Below are positions 33,555 to 44,520 of a stretch of DNA of 53,523 nucleotides, piece after piece. The notes under the pieces were generated by a model. That model saw nothing but the letters and a program-made list of their open reading frames with translations, had not been told where the DNA came from and did no database searches. Made by a program: the position numbers and the translations under genes. The stretch lies in the NCBI RefSeq assembly GCF_022376445.1, contig NW_025955232.1, forward strand, positions 1-53,523. Direction: 5' to 3'. Each line of letters opens with the position of its first letter. Position 1 is the first letter of the stretch. The DNA comes from Fomitopsis serialis. Lineage: Eukaryota; Basidiomycota; Agaricomycetes; Polyporales; Fomitopsidaceae.

Positions 33555-33997
33555 AAGAGCAAAACTGCCATACGCGTTGTCGTGCTTTCTGTATAACAGT
33601 CTCGGACGCGTTGCGTGGTGACCACGCCGAATGTGATCATCTGCCAGGACATTTCCCCAAGCTTGGACGCAGATGTGCACACATTTGTCCAGACTGGCCG
33701 CGTTCTATGTCCCCGATACCAGTCATGTAGTCAAGATACCCGTTTGCGAAGGTGAGTCCATGCAGTGATTACTCGGGCTAGGGACATCAGTTGCATCCTC
33801 AACTAGCAAGTACCTATTCGTTCCAAGGGATGTCTTGGCCAGAATGAGTGTGAAGTGTCCACCTTCTTCAACGAAAATGTTATGTCGCTGCGAAACTGAC
33901 AGCTATGAAATATGGATGCGTGATGTGAGTGATCAATGCCCTCCTGCTTGTTCATGGGTGGCGGACAATCAAACAGGCCATACTCACAAGGTCCGAC
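33555..33997. other. Intergenic, nothing recognised
   Basis: 3' flank of NDUFA2 up to the start of the right duplication arm. No gene. Confidence 0.4.
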
Positions 33998-34280
33998 TTC
34001 GTTTCATGAGAAGATCGAATTCAGACACATGTTAGTACGAATATTCTGGGCGAGGTGCAAAGAAGTGACGAAGGGCGCCGACTCTAGGGCGCATCTGGTC
34101 AACGAAACCAGAACCAGTTAGAGTAGAAATCTGTAACAGAGCAAACGAAGTTAGGTATACATGAAGTTGCTCTCTAATAGCGTGTCAGTGCTCTCCAGAC
34201 CGTCGTGCACGGAAGATTATACGAACTCCTATCATACAGAAAGTGTCACGTAGATTTGCGTCGCGCAGACAGCCGTAGCG

Positions 34281-35371
34281 TTAATCGGAAGCGGCCGTTG
34301 GCGAGGAGGCGATTTTGGCGGCCCTGTACTGTACCCAGTCCTCCTTGCATGCCTTAACATAAGGCTGAGAGACCAGGCCGTCAGTGTCACGGAACTGAAC
34401 GGCAGCGACGAAACGTACCGCTTTCTCCTCGTCAGATAATGCCCGCCATCTCTCTCCTAGGATTCGGCTCTTTTCTATCAAAGCCTTGCCTTCTTGATGA
34501 GGTAGCTTGACGCTAGCTCTATGCTCCACACAAAACCTGGCAGAAGGGAGGAGAGATCAGTGAGTAACTAACAGTAGACGCATTAAGCATCCCATACCGG
34601 AGGTAGGGGTTCCACGGCTGCTGCACCCGATTTGGATTACGCAACACATGGCCCTGACGAGGGCCCTTCGTCTTCATCTTAAGTTGGACCGCGCGTAAAG
34701 TCTTCGCGTCGTGGTTCTCGATGTACTCCTTGATACGCTTCTTCCACTCTTCGCGCAACACCTTGTATCGCTCCTTGTACGACTGCGGGGATGGTACTCA
34801 GCAATGCGGCGGCGATGCCAGTCAGTGACCGACCTGCTTCACAGAGTCGTCCAAGGCTAGCCATTCCCGGGCAGATACTTTGGAATGCTGGGCTTGGTCT
34901 TGTGGAGTCGCGTGCGGAGGCAACAACTTGGCACGCTCCGAACGGAACTGTATGAAGGCGCCGCCAGGCCGCTTAGGTGGCATATCGGCTCGCGAGATTC
35001 GCTTCGCTAATGTCATGGTCTGGTGAATCACCGAAAGCGGCAGGCAAATGAAGCGACCAACGTCGGGGTGTAGCTTTACGTGGCTTCTTGGTCTCGGTCT
35101 TGGACGCTTCCGTGGCTCTCTTCGCTTTGGTCTTGGGTTTGGTTTCTGGTTTGGCCTCTGCCTTGGTCTTGGGTTTGCGAGCTCTTGACTTCGTAGGCTT
35201 GGGGGCCTCTCCTGAGGACTCCGGTGCCATCAAAGGGGGAGAGTGTGTCAAGAACGAACGCGTCGGGACCTGCAGACGCGTCGCCGAGATGTATGGCTTG
35301 AGTGCTGCACCGCAAGACACCGGAGCATGCATCGTGCGCAGATTTACGCGCCGCGCCAGCTGAGACAACAT
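34281..35371 (-). CDS. Mitochondrial two-HMG-box protein (Abf2/TFAM-like), copy 2
   Basis: Paralogue of the gene at 29757-30832, in the right arm of the inverted duplication. Exons 35371-35062, 35006-34834, 34782-34598, 34536-34419 and 34364-34281 give 289 aa with the same five-exon structure and intact splice sites. The presequence MLSQLARRVNLRTMHAPVSC is kept; the Lys/Ala linker is five residues longer. Box A is close to copy 1 (PPKRPGGAFIQFRSERAKLL). Box B differs at its first helix: PWNPYLRFCVEHR in place of PLSPYLRFFMEHR. No stop or frameshift is seen, so both copies could be expressed. Its promoter no longer faces MED8. Confidence 0.87.
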
Positions 35372-35716
35372 ATGTACTGCAAGACACGTAAAGAAGAAAG
35401 TCGTTGTAGGTCGTTGCGCGCATGCGCTGGGAAAGCGTGACCACTGACAGCCACTGACGCGACTCGACATGCGCAGTGTTTGCACTTGTTGCTCAACAGC
35501 CCCATCAATACTTCCCGAAATGGCACTTCGCGTCTCATAACACCGCTCGCCTTCGTGGCGCTGAACCCGCCTGCCCAAGGGTAGCTATCTCATCTTGTAT
35601 ACCATAACTATCTCGTTCCTGGCTCCTCTCAGTTGTTAGGACACTATCCTCGTTGTACTCTCTGGTAAGCGGACACACAGCCCTCTTGCATCAGACCGTC
35701 TCACTGATGTGAACTA
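35372..35716. other. Promoter side of mtHMG copy 2, MED8 deletion scar
   Basis: It holds the copy-2 5' flank, the junction where MED8 is missing (about 35560-35572), and the conserved outer segment of the arm up to the MITE. Confidence 0.6.
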
Positions 35717-36012
35717 CTGTAGAATTTAATTCAATCCGGCGGTCACACGTCACAAGGCCCCTCGCCGCACCGGAAAACGGCCCTTGTCACAGGTCACTGA
35801 GGGCCCCGCCGGTCGTGACAAATGCATATATTTTTCGCCGCCTCCGGCGGCGGTCTCCAGCACGCATTTTGGTGATGTTTTGAGCGCATTGACGCGCCGC
35901 CGCACCGTCTGCGCACATGTGTCACCCGTCACCATCGCCCGCGCCGCGCCGTCTTCAGGCGGCGCGGCCGTCACACGTCACAACCCGCGCCGGATTGAAT
36001 TAAATTCTACAG
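35717..36012. mobile_element. MITE (296 bp) with TA target duplication
   Basis: The ends are perfect 25-bp inverted repeats (35717-35741 and 35988-36012) beginning CTGTAGAATTTAATTC. TA flanks both sides (35715-35716 and 36013-36014). The left duplication arm carries the same site without the insert, which confirms insertion. Just inside each end, GTCACACGTCACAA is repeated in the same orientation. The interior has strong hairpins: GCCGCCTCCGGCGGCGG, and GCCGCGCC-type pairing near 35950. No coding capacity. TA duplication and structure suggest a Tc1/mariner-type (Stowaway-like) non-autonomous element. Confidence 0.9.
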
Positions 36013-36829
36013 TATTGCGACACTCCCCAACACCATGCTTGCCATTGGTCACACAAAGGATCCGCGAAGGTATTCATTTTATGCGCCGAGTCGCACACGT
36101 TGTTGCCGGTGCGCGGGATACATCGAGTTTAGGCTGCCGTTCGTCCGAGGATCTTACGGCTCCGCTGGTCAGTTGCGAGGCGGTAGTCCACCTTCTCACT
36201 GGCAGTGTTCTCACACGTGCATTCAGGCCTAGGCCAGCGGAACCTGGAATCCTGGACGTCGCGGAGCACATGTGGAGGTAGGTCGGACCGTCTCGCGCTG
36301 TGAGGGTGCCAGTGATTCGGAGTGCACTCAGTTGCTCGCCACCTCAGAGTCGTAGAATTACGGGCTTGGCGATACTATTGCGCTCGAAGAGAAATCACTA
36401 TCAAAGAGGGGTTGTCTCGTTGATTTTTGACTCCTTCACAATAAGACAATCTAGAGAGGTGCCATGCTCGCAACGTCGTTTCATTAGAAGCTCGAATATC
36501 AGATATATAATAGGTACGAATGTCTCGGAATGGCTTGAAGGCGATGCATGGCTGACTGTTTCCTCGATATCTCTGTGTTCTTGCTGATCTTTCCACAAGG
36601 TCGAGGCATCTGCATAATCAACGGCTTCCGTTCGCATCGCTTGTCCTCAGGCGATACGGCGCGTCTGCCTCTCAATGGTTCCGAACGAACCTCTGCGCAT
36701 ATCCCAGGACATGGTCTTGAAGTGCGGTGCTCGCTGGCGCCATATTGTTCGTTGGTCACCGAGGCTCTCACATGCTTCAACGTTGCCTAGCCCGCTACAG
36801 TAACGTGCGCAACATTCTAAATACCACAG

Positions 36830-37540
36830 GCTTCGGCGCGTCTTAGCTTCCTTCCTCGCCCACCTGGGCAGAGGAGGTACTAGACTCCAGGATCACGATG
36901 AGATGCGCGCCCGGACGGCCCACCCAAAAATGTCAGGCTGACCGCCCGCCCTGGAGAACTACCCTACCCTACGATAACCTACACTACCGCGGACCCAACA
37001 AGACCGTGCGTCCCAAGCAAACCGACGCCCCGTCACAACGGTATTTCTCCAGGCGATGGCATTACCTAGGTCGCCTACCAAGCGCAGCCACCGGCATGCG
37101 TCGCGGACCAACCGCGAAAGCTCGTCGCCAAATGGTGGGGCCACCTGGCTGGCCTTAGGCGGGGGGTCTGACTGCGGACTAGCGGACTGATGCAGTCCGC
37201 CGGTCATGCACTTCCATGGGACGTGGTCCGCGTCAGTACATGCGCGTAGTACGAAGCATGGAGGACGAAGACTCACAGAGATAAGACCCAGCCGCCGCAC
37301 TCGCGAGTCGCGGGATGGTGGAGGAGAGGAAGAGAAGGGTTGGGCTGGACAGATGCAAGAGGGTGCGCCTCTTATACGACGGGCGAGCGAGGCTGACGGG
37401 GAAGGACACGCCAGCGGGGGGCCTCGCCCCAGCGTAAACTCGAACCGTGTCAGCCTCGCTGTCTGGGACGTCGCGGCATGCTCTTCGTGATCGACCATGG
37501 CCCGTTTGCCTTCACCGGCTCTCGATCGCGCCAGAACGAA
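36830..37540 (-). repeat. Dispersed repeat copy B (hairpin + TATA element)
   Basis: Same element as at 7290-7832, opposite orientation. The stem pair is at 37386-37397 and 37449-37460 (12 bp, perfect), with a TATA motif at about 37372. The 5' limit is marked by CCATTCGTTCTGGCGCGATC read on the minus strand, the 3' limit by GCGCGTCTTAGCTTCC at 36836. A 215-codon minus ORF across it is not conserved in the other copies. Confidence 0.75.
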
Positions 37541-38054
37541 TGGTTGGAGTGGCTTAAGCCCTCTGCCCCCGCTGGATACAGTCGGACTAGTTGCAGGCGG
37601 CATCAAGGTGCCCTCCCGTTCCAGTAGCTCGTGCGGGACAATGATCCGAGCCCTGATGCAATGTAGTAATGTTAGTCAACCTTGCGTGCCCATCTCCTCG
37701 TCCAGACACGCACGATACTCGAATATCGCTGACCTGATCCGTTTCGAAAGGAGGATAGCTGTCGACCCTAGTACGTCACTGTGTATCTGCCGTTGTGTGA
37801 GACCATGACTGACGTGTCTACAGGCTTGGTGGACGGTATTTCTCTAGTTATTGGCATGAAACGCAAGGCTCAACCAACAGCCGCCATAGGGTCCCTAGGC
37901 TCTCTAACGATATGTAGCGTTCGCAAAATGCAAATACGGTTTGTGCTTCTGGCTCGGAAGGTTGCGTCCATAGTTCAACATCATAGCCCTCGGCACAGAA
38001 TATCCCTAGACTACAACGACACACCAAGTGAACTATATTTCTCTACGTCACATG

Positions 38055-38765
38055 CTTCGGCGCGTCTTAGCTTCCCTCCCTGCCCGCCTGAGCAAAGGAG
38101 GTACTAGACTCCAGGATCACGGTGAGATGCGCGCCCGGACGGCCCTCACCCGACTACGTCGGGGAGCTGACCGCCCGCCCTGGAGAACTATCCTATAACT
38201 ACAGTAACTACACTAGGAGCCAACGAGACCGCGCACCCCAGCAATGCTGACGCCCCGTCACGACGGTATTTCTCTAGGCGATAGCATTGTCTGGGCTGCT
38301 CGCAGAATGCCTACCGTCGGCTGGCGCCACCTCGCGGCTGGTTCGCGAAATGAGCGACAGTAGACGATGAGGCACCCTGGATGGTCTCGGGCTGGGCGAC
38401 GAGTCAAGCCTGCGATACTAGCGTACTACTCGACGCCCCGTCACAACGGTATTTCTCTAGGCGATGCGCACCGCTGACCGTGCACTGAGGCGGGCATGGG
38501 AGGCGTCAGTACATACACGGATTGTAAGGGTGAAGACTTACGAAGTCAAGACCACGTCGCCGGACCCTGTAGGTCGGGGGGATGATGAGGGGAGGAGAGA
38601 GAGAAGCGATGGCGAGTGAGGGCAGCGATGCGTGCTATTTATATGGTGGGCGAGCGAGGCTGACGGCGGGCGGGCGGCCAGCCCCAACTCGAACCATGTC
38701 AACCTCGCCATCGCGGCACGTTCGTCACGATCGAGCGTGGTGGCTGCTCTCGATCGCGCTAGCCA
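38055..38765 (-). repeat. Dispersed repeat copy C (hairpin + TATA element)
   Basis: In the same orientation as copy B, about 0.5 kb away. Stem 38653-38664 pairs with 38698-38709 with two mismatches; the TATA box (CCATATAAATAG on the minus strand) is the clearest of the three. The segment ACGCCCCGTCACRACGGTAT occurs twice (about 38250 and 38433), so this copy has an internal duplication of about 180 bp. Confidence 0.72.
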
Positions 38766-39082
38766 AATAGTCCAGAGACATACAGCACCTGTGCAGCCTT
38801 CACGCTGTGGTGGTGTGCGACCGTGTTTGCACGGATGGGTACGAGACAAGTGCAACCGACCTGTAGTGGAATCAGTACAACATGAACATAATGGAAAGCT
38901 CGCATGCTTGGTGAGCTGAAAGAATGTCCGGCCTTGACTTGACCTGCGACGATAGTCACTGTGAGCAGTTACAGCTGCGCGAATACTCGAATAATGATAT
39001 TGCACCCTCCACCCTTACGTATGTAAAGTACATCAGCGAGAAACACATAACTGAACTGATGATAGAACACTGTCTGGACGTA

Positions 39083-42000
39083 CTATGCCCACGGATTCTC
39101 GTCATCGAGAAGCTCTGGACTGTAGAGCATCGGTCTCGCGTGCGGGGGTGGTGTTTCCGCCTTCGCGACGGTAACCTCCTCGACAGCCCGCTCCTCCGCA
39201 TTCATCACACTGTCCGCGTCCTCGCCGACCTCAAAGATGGTTTGCTGTTCGTCCGGCGACGGCGTCGCAGCGTTCGCTACTTCGACCTCGCCCTCCTCCC
39301 GTCCCCGTCTGTCGCCCACGACGTACCCTCTCCGGTATACTTTGTGCAACGCCTTTCCGCGCACGGCAGGTTCTCCCTTCCGTCGCTCGTGGGTCTGCTC
39401 TTCCTCGGCCGCGTGCGGGTCTTCCACGATGAGGTCCACCGCGTCCGGCGGCAACACAGGTCGCTCAGTCTCTTTGCGAGGTGACGGCGGAGGGTGCTTC
39501 ACTGCAGGACTGCTCCCTGATGATCCCGACGAGGTTGGCTTCATGGCTGCAGGCCGTGCAGTGGCCGAGGACGTCCGGACGCGAGGAGACTGCGAAGCTA
39601 CGCGGTCTTGGCTGTTCGTCCACCGTAGCCTGACCTCGCCCATGTTCGCCTCTGGCAACCGATCCTGCTCCTTGTCGATGACCACTTCCCGCCCTGCCCT
39701 CGTCTTGCCCTTGCCCCTCGATCCGTCCGAAGTATCCGAGGTCACCCGCTCGCGCACAACACCCCTTTGGAAGTTCCCCATCGCGCCGTAACTCTGGCGC
39801 GCTTGCCCGAGGATGCGCCCAGGCCCGAGCATAGGCGAGAAGTACGCGCCACGCTCGTCGCGCAGGATCCGCTCCTCCTCGTCCCACATCGTCTTGCGCG
39901 CCGCCTCCGAGCTCACGTCCACGCATGGATAGAGGTAGTCCCCAAACACGTACTTCTTGCTGTGGCTGTAGAGCGCCTCGTCCGCGTCGTCGATGTCGCC
40001 GAACTGCAGCCCGAACCCCTCGTCCTGGAGCGGCTCAGAGTCGAAGAGGCCGAGCTCTGCCTGCCCGGTGGGCGAGCGCAGGTCGGGCGCGGTGTGCACG
40101 ACGTCCTGGGCCTGATCAGCGAGGAGAGGGGCGTAGACGTCCTCCGTCTCATCCTCTCCAGCGACGCGCTGCACTGCACGATTCACTGTCCGCTCGACAC
40201 TGCCTGCGGGACGGGTACCTTGCGCCCGCTGGGGAAGCCAGTACTTCTTCTTTCCGCCTTGGCTATACCGCAGGCCCGCTCTGATCCGCCTATCACGACC
40301 CGCGCCCTGATGTATGAACCCTTCACTGGGCTCGAACTCGCGGTAGTCCATGCCCTCTCCGCGAAGAGTCACTTTACAGTCCTCCACGACATCCTTGAGC
40401 CCAAATGCGTCACGCGCAGCGTAGAACACCGGCATGCGCGCGACGAACGATGAGCGCGGGTCCACGAAATCCCGCGTCGAAAACGCGTACATGTGCGCAA
40501 TCGCGAAGAGCGGCATCTCGAGGCAGATGAGCGTGTCCGTGAGCCCGAGCGAGATGTGCTCGTTGTCTGTATACGGCCCGAGCTTCGTGATCGCCCCGGC
40601 GGCCACGAGGATAGAGATGAGGAGGGATTGCCAGAAGGAGAAGAACAGAATGCCCTTCACACAGAGGAACTTCGGCATCGGCCTGGGGCGTAGTCAGCAC
40701 AGAATACGACGATACGTGGGCGCGGGACGGACCTGAATGGTTTGAGATCTTCGTTGACGCACATCCAGAATATTGCGAGACAATACAAAGCTAGGCATAT
40801 GCTGCAATTGTACACAACGCTCACGTAGAGATACCCGGAGTTAGCGCGGAGGTTGCCCTCGTTGAACTTGCCCACGAGCTTGAGAATGATCGTGGCGACC
40901 GCTAGTATCGGTTTGACTTGTACGTACTCTGTAGGCTCAGGTTCAGAGGAGGGGTCCAATCATGGGTAGGCAGCACTCACGAATTACGCCGCGTTTCAGG
41001 AACAGAAACGTGTGGGGATCACTGACATCCACTTCTCGCCAGAAGATATTCCCAGGAAAGACTGGGTACTTGGGCGAGCGGCCGTGCAGCAGCATGAGCA
41101 GAGATCGCTCTCCACCGAGATAGGCAATGAGGAGATCGAAGAAGCAATAAATTACGAATGCCTGTCACCAATATCAGGTCAGTATTGAACAACGTGCGGC
41201 ATTCTCATACGACCAAAGTAGGACTTCTCGAGGTTATCTGATAACTATGCTCATGGCAGTTGATATCGCAACGACAATGAGCAGTTTGTCAACGAAGAGG
41301 TATGCAAGCTCTGCAATCTGGACCTCCCCCTTCACAACCTTCACAAAGAATGTTGCATACTAAGAGTAACACTCGCGCCTGTGACCCGACTAGCGAGGCT
41401 GAGTGGACAAGGGATACTGAAGAAGCATCACCTCTCCACGGTCCATACTCTACGCACGTCAAGTCCGAGCATGAAGAACTGTTGGGTTTGGGATAGGCTT
41501 AGCATGGGCAGACTATGCGAGTATCGATACAAGCCAGGGGAGCCTGAGTGGTGAAGCATCTTCACTACTATGTCAACGAAGCTGTAGGCTCCCTGTCTGC
41601 GCCCCGAGCTCGGTGAAACCTCTGCACCGCCGCTTTCCAATCACAGCGAAGGAGACGGCGCGCGAAGAGCAGACACACAAGCCTTTACATCCTACTGTCC
41701 AGCCATCTCGGGAACCAGCATCCACTGGGGATCTGTGGACAGTAGTGAGGTAACGGTATGTGACAGATTGCCTCCTCAAGTTGTAGCGGCGGCGCCCTTC
41801 CCCTCATCACAGTATTGCAACAGTTTCCCCCAAGGGTACGTCCACTGCTAATGGATTGAACGATTGCTTACCTCATAGATATCCCGGACTACGTCGATGA
41901 AGAAAGCGGCTTGAAGCGAGAACAAGGAGATAAACGACGCAATGGCGTATATTGGGACCATGAGCATGATCCGGACGACCTGTCTGCAGACCTCTGAGTA

Positions 42001-42205
42001 CATTCCCACTGCTTCTTTGGAGTAGATGTATGTACCTTTGCAGAATCGGTTTGCGATAATTCTTCAGATGCAGACATATTGACGTCGCAGATACTGCCGT
42101 TGCAGCCACAGTTGCCAGACCGGAAAGCAATAGGACAGGGAAAGGAAGAGAGGAGCCTGAGCCCGACCCAAGATCAGGAAGCTTCCCAAGTTGTGTCGCG
42201 TCCAT
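39083..42205 (-). CDS. TMEM184/DUF300 (Ost-alpha-like) membrane protein
   Basis: A seven-helix protein of the organic-solute-transporter-alpha/TMEM184 family; fungal members are linked to vacuolar or plasma membranes, with function poorly known. Exons 42205-42036, 41983-41872, 41161-40981, 40928-40733 and 40682-39083 (minus) give 752 aa in phase. Landmarks are YRKPILQRQVVRIMLMVPIY, SFISLFSLQAAFFIDVVRDI, YEAFVIYCFFDLLIAYLGGE, GNLRANSGYLYVSVVYN, LALYCLAIFWMCVNEDLKPF, and MPKFLCVKGILFFSFWQSLL. After the last helix (LICLEMPLFAIAHMYAF) comes a ~380-residue hydrophilic tail, Arg/Ser/Glu-rich, typical of basidiomycete members. The intron between exons 2 and 3 is 711 nt (41162-41871), against about 50 nt elsewhere. 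The start is the ATG of MDATQLG; it is divergent from PEX19 with 441 bp between starts. Confidence 0.9.
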
Positions 42206-42646
42206 GGGTGAGATTGGCGGAGGGGAAGCAAACCAAACGCCCTTGGCCGCCCGCTGCAACTGCGTACTGCGCCAGTCCGGAAACGGATTCTGTTAGCGTC
42301 CTAACGATCTGGGTCAATATGGTGTTGATAAACTCTTGTCGCTGGATACACCGGGTCGGTCCTCTCTAGTTGGGCAGTAATACACAGAATACAAGATGAA
42401 CGAGGAAAGTAACTCGCAGTTGATGTTGACCTTTCGCCTCCGCGGTCGCTCCGTGACAAGGCCTTGCGCTTGTAGGAGCGTGACGATGGTGTGACATGAC
42501 GAGCTGTGACACAGCAATCCCGTGTTTCTCGGACCCCTGCGCGAACATCGACGCGTACCAACTAATTCATACAACGCGTGTGATTCTACTAAGCTCGTCC
42601 TCAGCACTCTTGTTCACCCATCCGTTTTCTTCTTGGTGTAAACGAT

Positions 42647-43861
42647 ATGTCTTCGTCGCAAAAGCAGCCTCGCATCGACGACGATGACCTCGACGATCTC
42701 GACGGTACGCTCCTCGCTGCAGCCTGAACGCGACTATAATCTCACTGAACAGATCACAGATGTTCTCGAGCAGTTTCAGTCAAAAGGAACGACGCAAAAG
42801 CAGGCTGCCTCTGCGGGCGCAACGCCAAGCTTGACGGCTGCGTCGACGGCCTCGAATACCCAACCAAGTTCACTCGACTCGCTCGGCTTGGATGAAGATT
42901 TCATGCGCGAGCTGACCCAAGGCATGGAGTCGCTCATGCGCGAGATCGCGACAGGCGACGGTCCGCAGGCAGAGGGTTCGAATACTGAGGGGCAGAGTGC
43001 CGAGGGCGGACAGAATACGGACGAAAAGCAGCGGCAAGAGGCTCTCCATGCTGCGTGGGAGAAGATGTTCGTCGAGAGTATGAACGGTGCTTTGGACGTG
43101 GACAGCCAATCTGCAGGAGCGACGGGTCCCACTGAGTCTTCCGGAAGTGGGGGCGCGGCCCCACCACCGCAAGACTCGTTCGAGGCGAGTATCCGGAAAG
43201 CGATGGAGAAGTTGAAGGAGAGCGAGTCGAACTTGAAGGTATGTCCCCGCGAACCAGGTCGCAACCGACGATAGTAACTCAACGACGCTACGTAGGACGG
43301 TCCCGAGAGCTCCGTCGACGATCTCATGGCCCAGCTAGGCGACAACCTCGATGGCCTGGACCCAGGAGAGGCAGACGAGTTGCAGAAGGTCCTCGAGAAC
43401 ATGATGACCGAGCTCATGAGCAAAGAGATACTGTACGAGCCGCTGAAGGAGCTGCATGACAAGGTGCGTTCGTCCTCACGCTCTCACTCAACCTGCCACA
43501 GGCTGACAGGTCCCCATTCCCTGTAGTTCCCAGCCTACATGAAAGAGCATGATAGCACGCTCTCCGCCGATGACAAGAAGCGATACAATGCCCAGTACTC
43601 CACTGTCAGCAAGTTGATCACGATATTCGATGATCCCACGTACTCGGACTCGGATCCGGAGAAGGGCTCGCAAGTCGTCAAGCTCATGACAGAAGTATGC
43701 ATGTCACTCAAGCACTGTGTGGTGTTCCTGACCACTGTGAAAATTTGCAGATGCAGAGCCACGGTTCACCGCCTGCGGAAATTATGGCGCCGCTACCACC
43801 AGGTCTGGACATAGGCGGGGACGGGCTGCCAAAGATGCCTGACGGATGCATCATTGCATGA
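42647..43861 (+). CDS. PEX19: Peroxin-19, peroxisomal membrane protein chaperone and import receptor
   Basis: PEX19 binds peroxisomal membrane proteins in the cytosol and delivers them to PEX3. Exons 42647-42704, 42760-43238, 43296-43463, 43527-43694 and 43751-43861 give 327 aa. The N terminus is acidic with the PEX3-binding helix DDDDLDDLDDVLEQFQ. The middle contains DSLGLDEDFMRELTQGMESL, SFEASIRKAMEKLKESESNL and DDLMAQLGDNLDGLDPG; the C-terminal cargo-binding domain has VLENMMTELMSKEILYEPLK, YMKEHDSTLSADDKKRYNAQ and VSKLITIFDDPTY. The last four residues, CIIA, form a CaaX box for farnesylation, as in other PEX19 proteins. The last exon carries PPAEIMAPLPPGLDIGGDG, also typical. Confidence 0.95.
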
Positions 43862-44520
43862 ATGCTACTTCGGAACTATCCTTCCCTCTCGTTGTCCGCT
43901 GTTGTTATTCGCTGTGTAGCTTTAGTTGTAAGCTGAGGAGCCTAATCGGGAGGATCCGCGTATACCACGTATACTGTATTATACCAATCGCGACTATGAA
44001 GGCATACGCTGGGCTGTTAGGGTCCGTGACTGTACCATGTCTCTCGAAACCGAGTGGTCCACACGTACAAGGGAATGTTGCAGCACCATCGCTCGTTCTT
44101 CCGTTTCATCCGCAGATCGTTATGCTGTAACACCGACCGGCCACAGCATGTGTCCGCGCACAGCGTGGCATGGGTATAGGCATCGTCCATATCATTCCAG
44201 TGTCAGAGCACAGGATAGTACAACACGGTGCAGGACACCTAGAATTACGGCCACATATGGCTATGCGATACAGTGGAAGCCGCAAGAAGCTACAACCTAA
44301 TCGTACACGCGCACGCAGACACTCTAGAACAGGAGGAACGACAGTAGGTAGTAGGAACGCACATTTGGCGGCGATGGTGAGGGGTAGGGATGTCCGTACT
44401 ACACAGCCCAGCTGGCAGGCCCATAGTGCGGAGCATTAACTTACAGAAGGGACGAGAGGGTAGGGATGTGATATTCTAGTAGGCACGCACTGTGGCGTGC
44501 ATTTACCAGAAGGGCTGCAA
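43862..44520. other. Intergenic between converging PEX19 and FRE2
   Basis: 3' flanks of both genes. No third gene or repeat recognised. Confidence 0.45.

Larger units (their letters stand above)
33998..36455 (-). repeat. Right arm of the inverted duplication
   Basis: Reverse complement of 28040-31115. Relative to the left arm it lacks about 900 bp equal to 28653-29552 (the MED8 body), keeping only GCTACCCTTGGGC from the MED8 3' end and the short MED8 5' flank at about 35545-35572. It also contains a MITE at 35717-36012. Outside these two differences the order is collinear. Confidence 0.85.
36456..39082. other. Repeat-rich region without genes
   Basis: It holds repeat copies B and C. The stretches 36456-36829, 37541-38054 and 38766-39082 show no gene; the last is the 3' flank of the TMEM184-like gene. 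Confidence 0.5.

Noticed and set aside
29757..35371. Mating-type (MAT/STE11-like) HMG genes in inverted arrangement
   Set aside because: Both proteins have mitochondrial presequences and two HMG boxes; no homeodomain or pheromone receptor genes are nearby.
36959..37606. 215-codon minus ORF and its counterparts in other repeat copies as a transposon protein
   Set aside because: Frames are not kept between the copies and differences fall at all codon positions.
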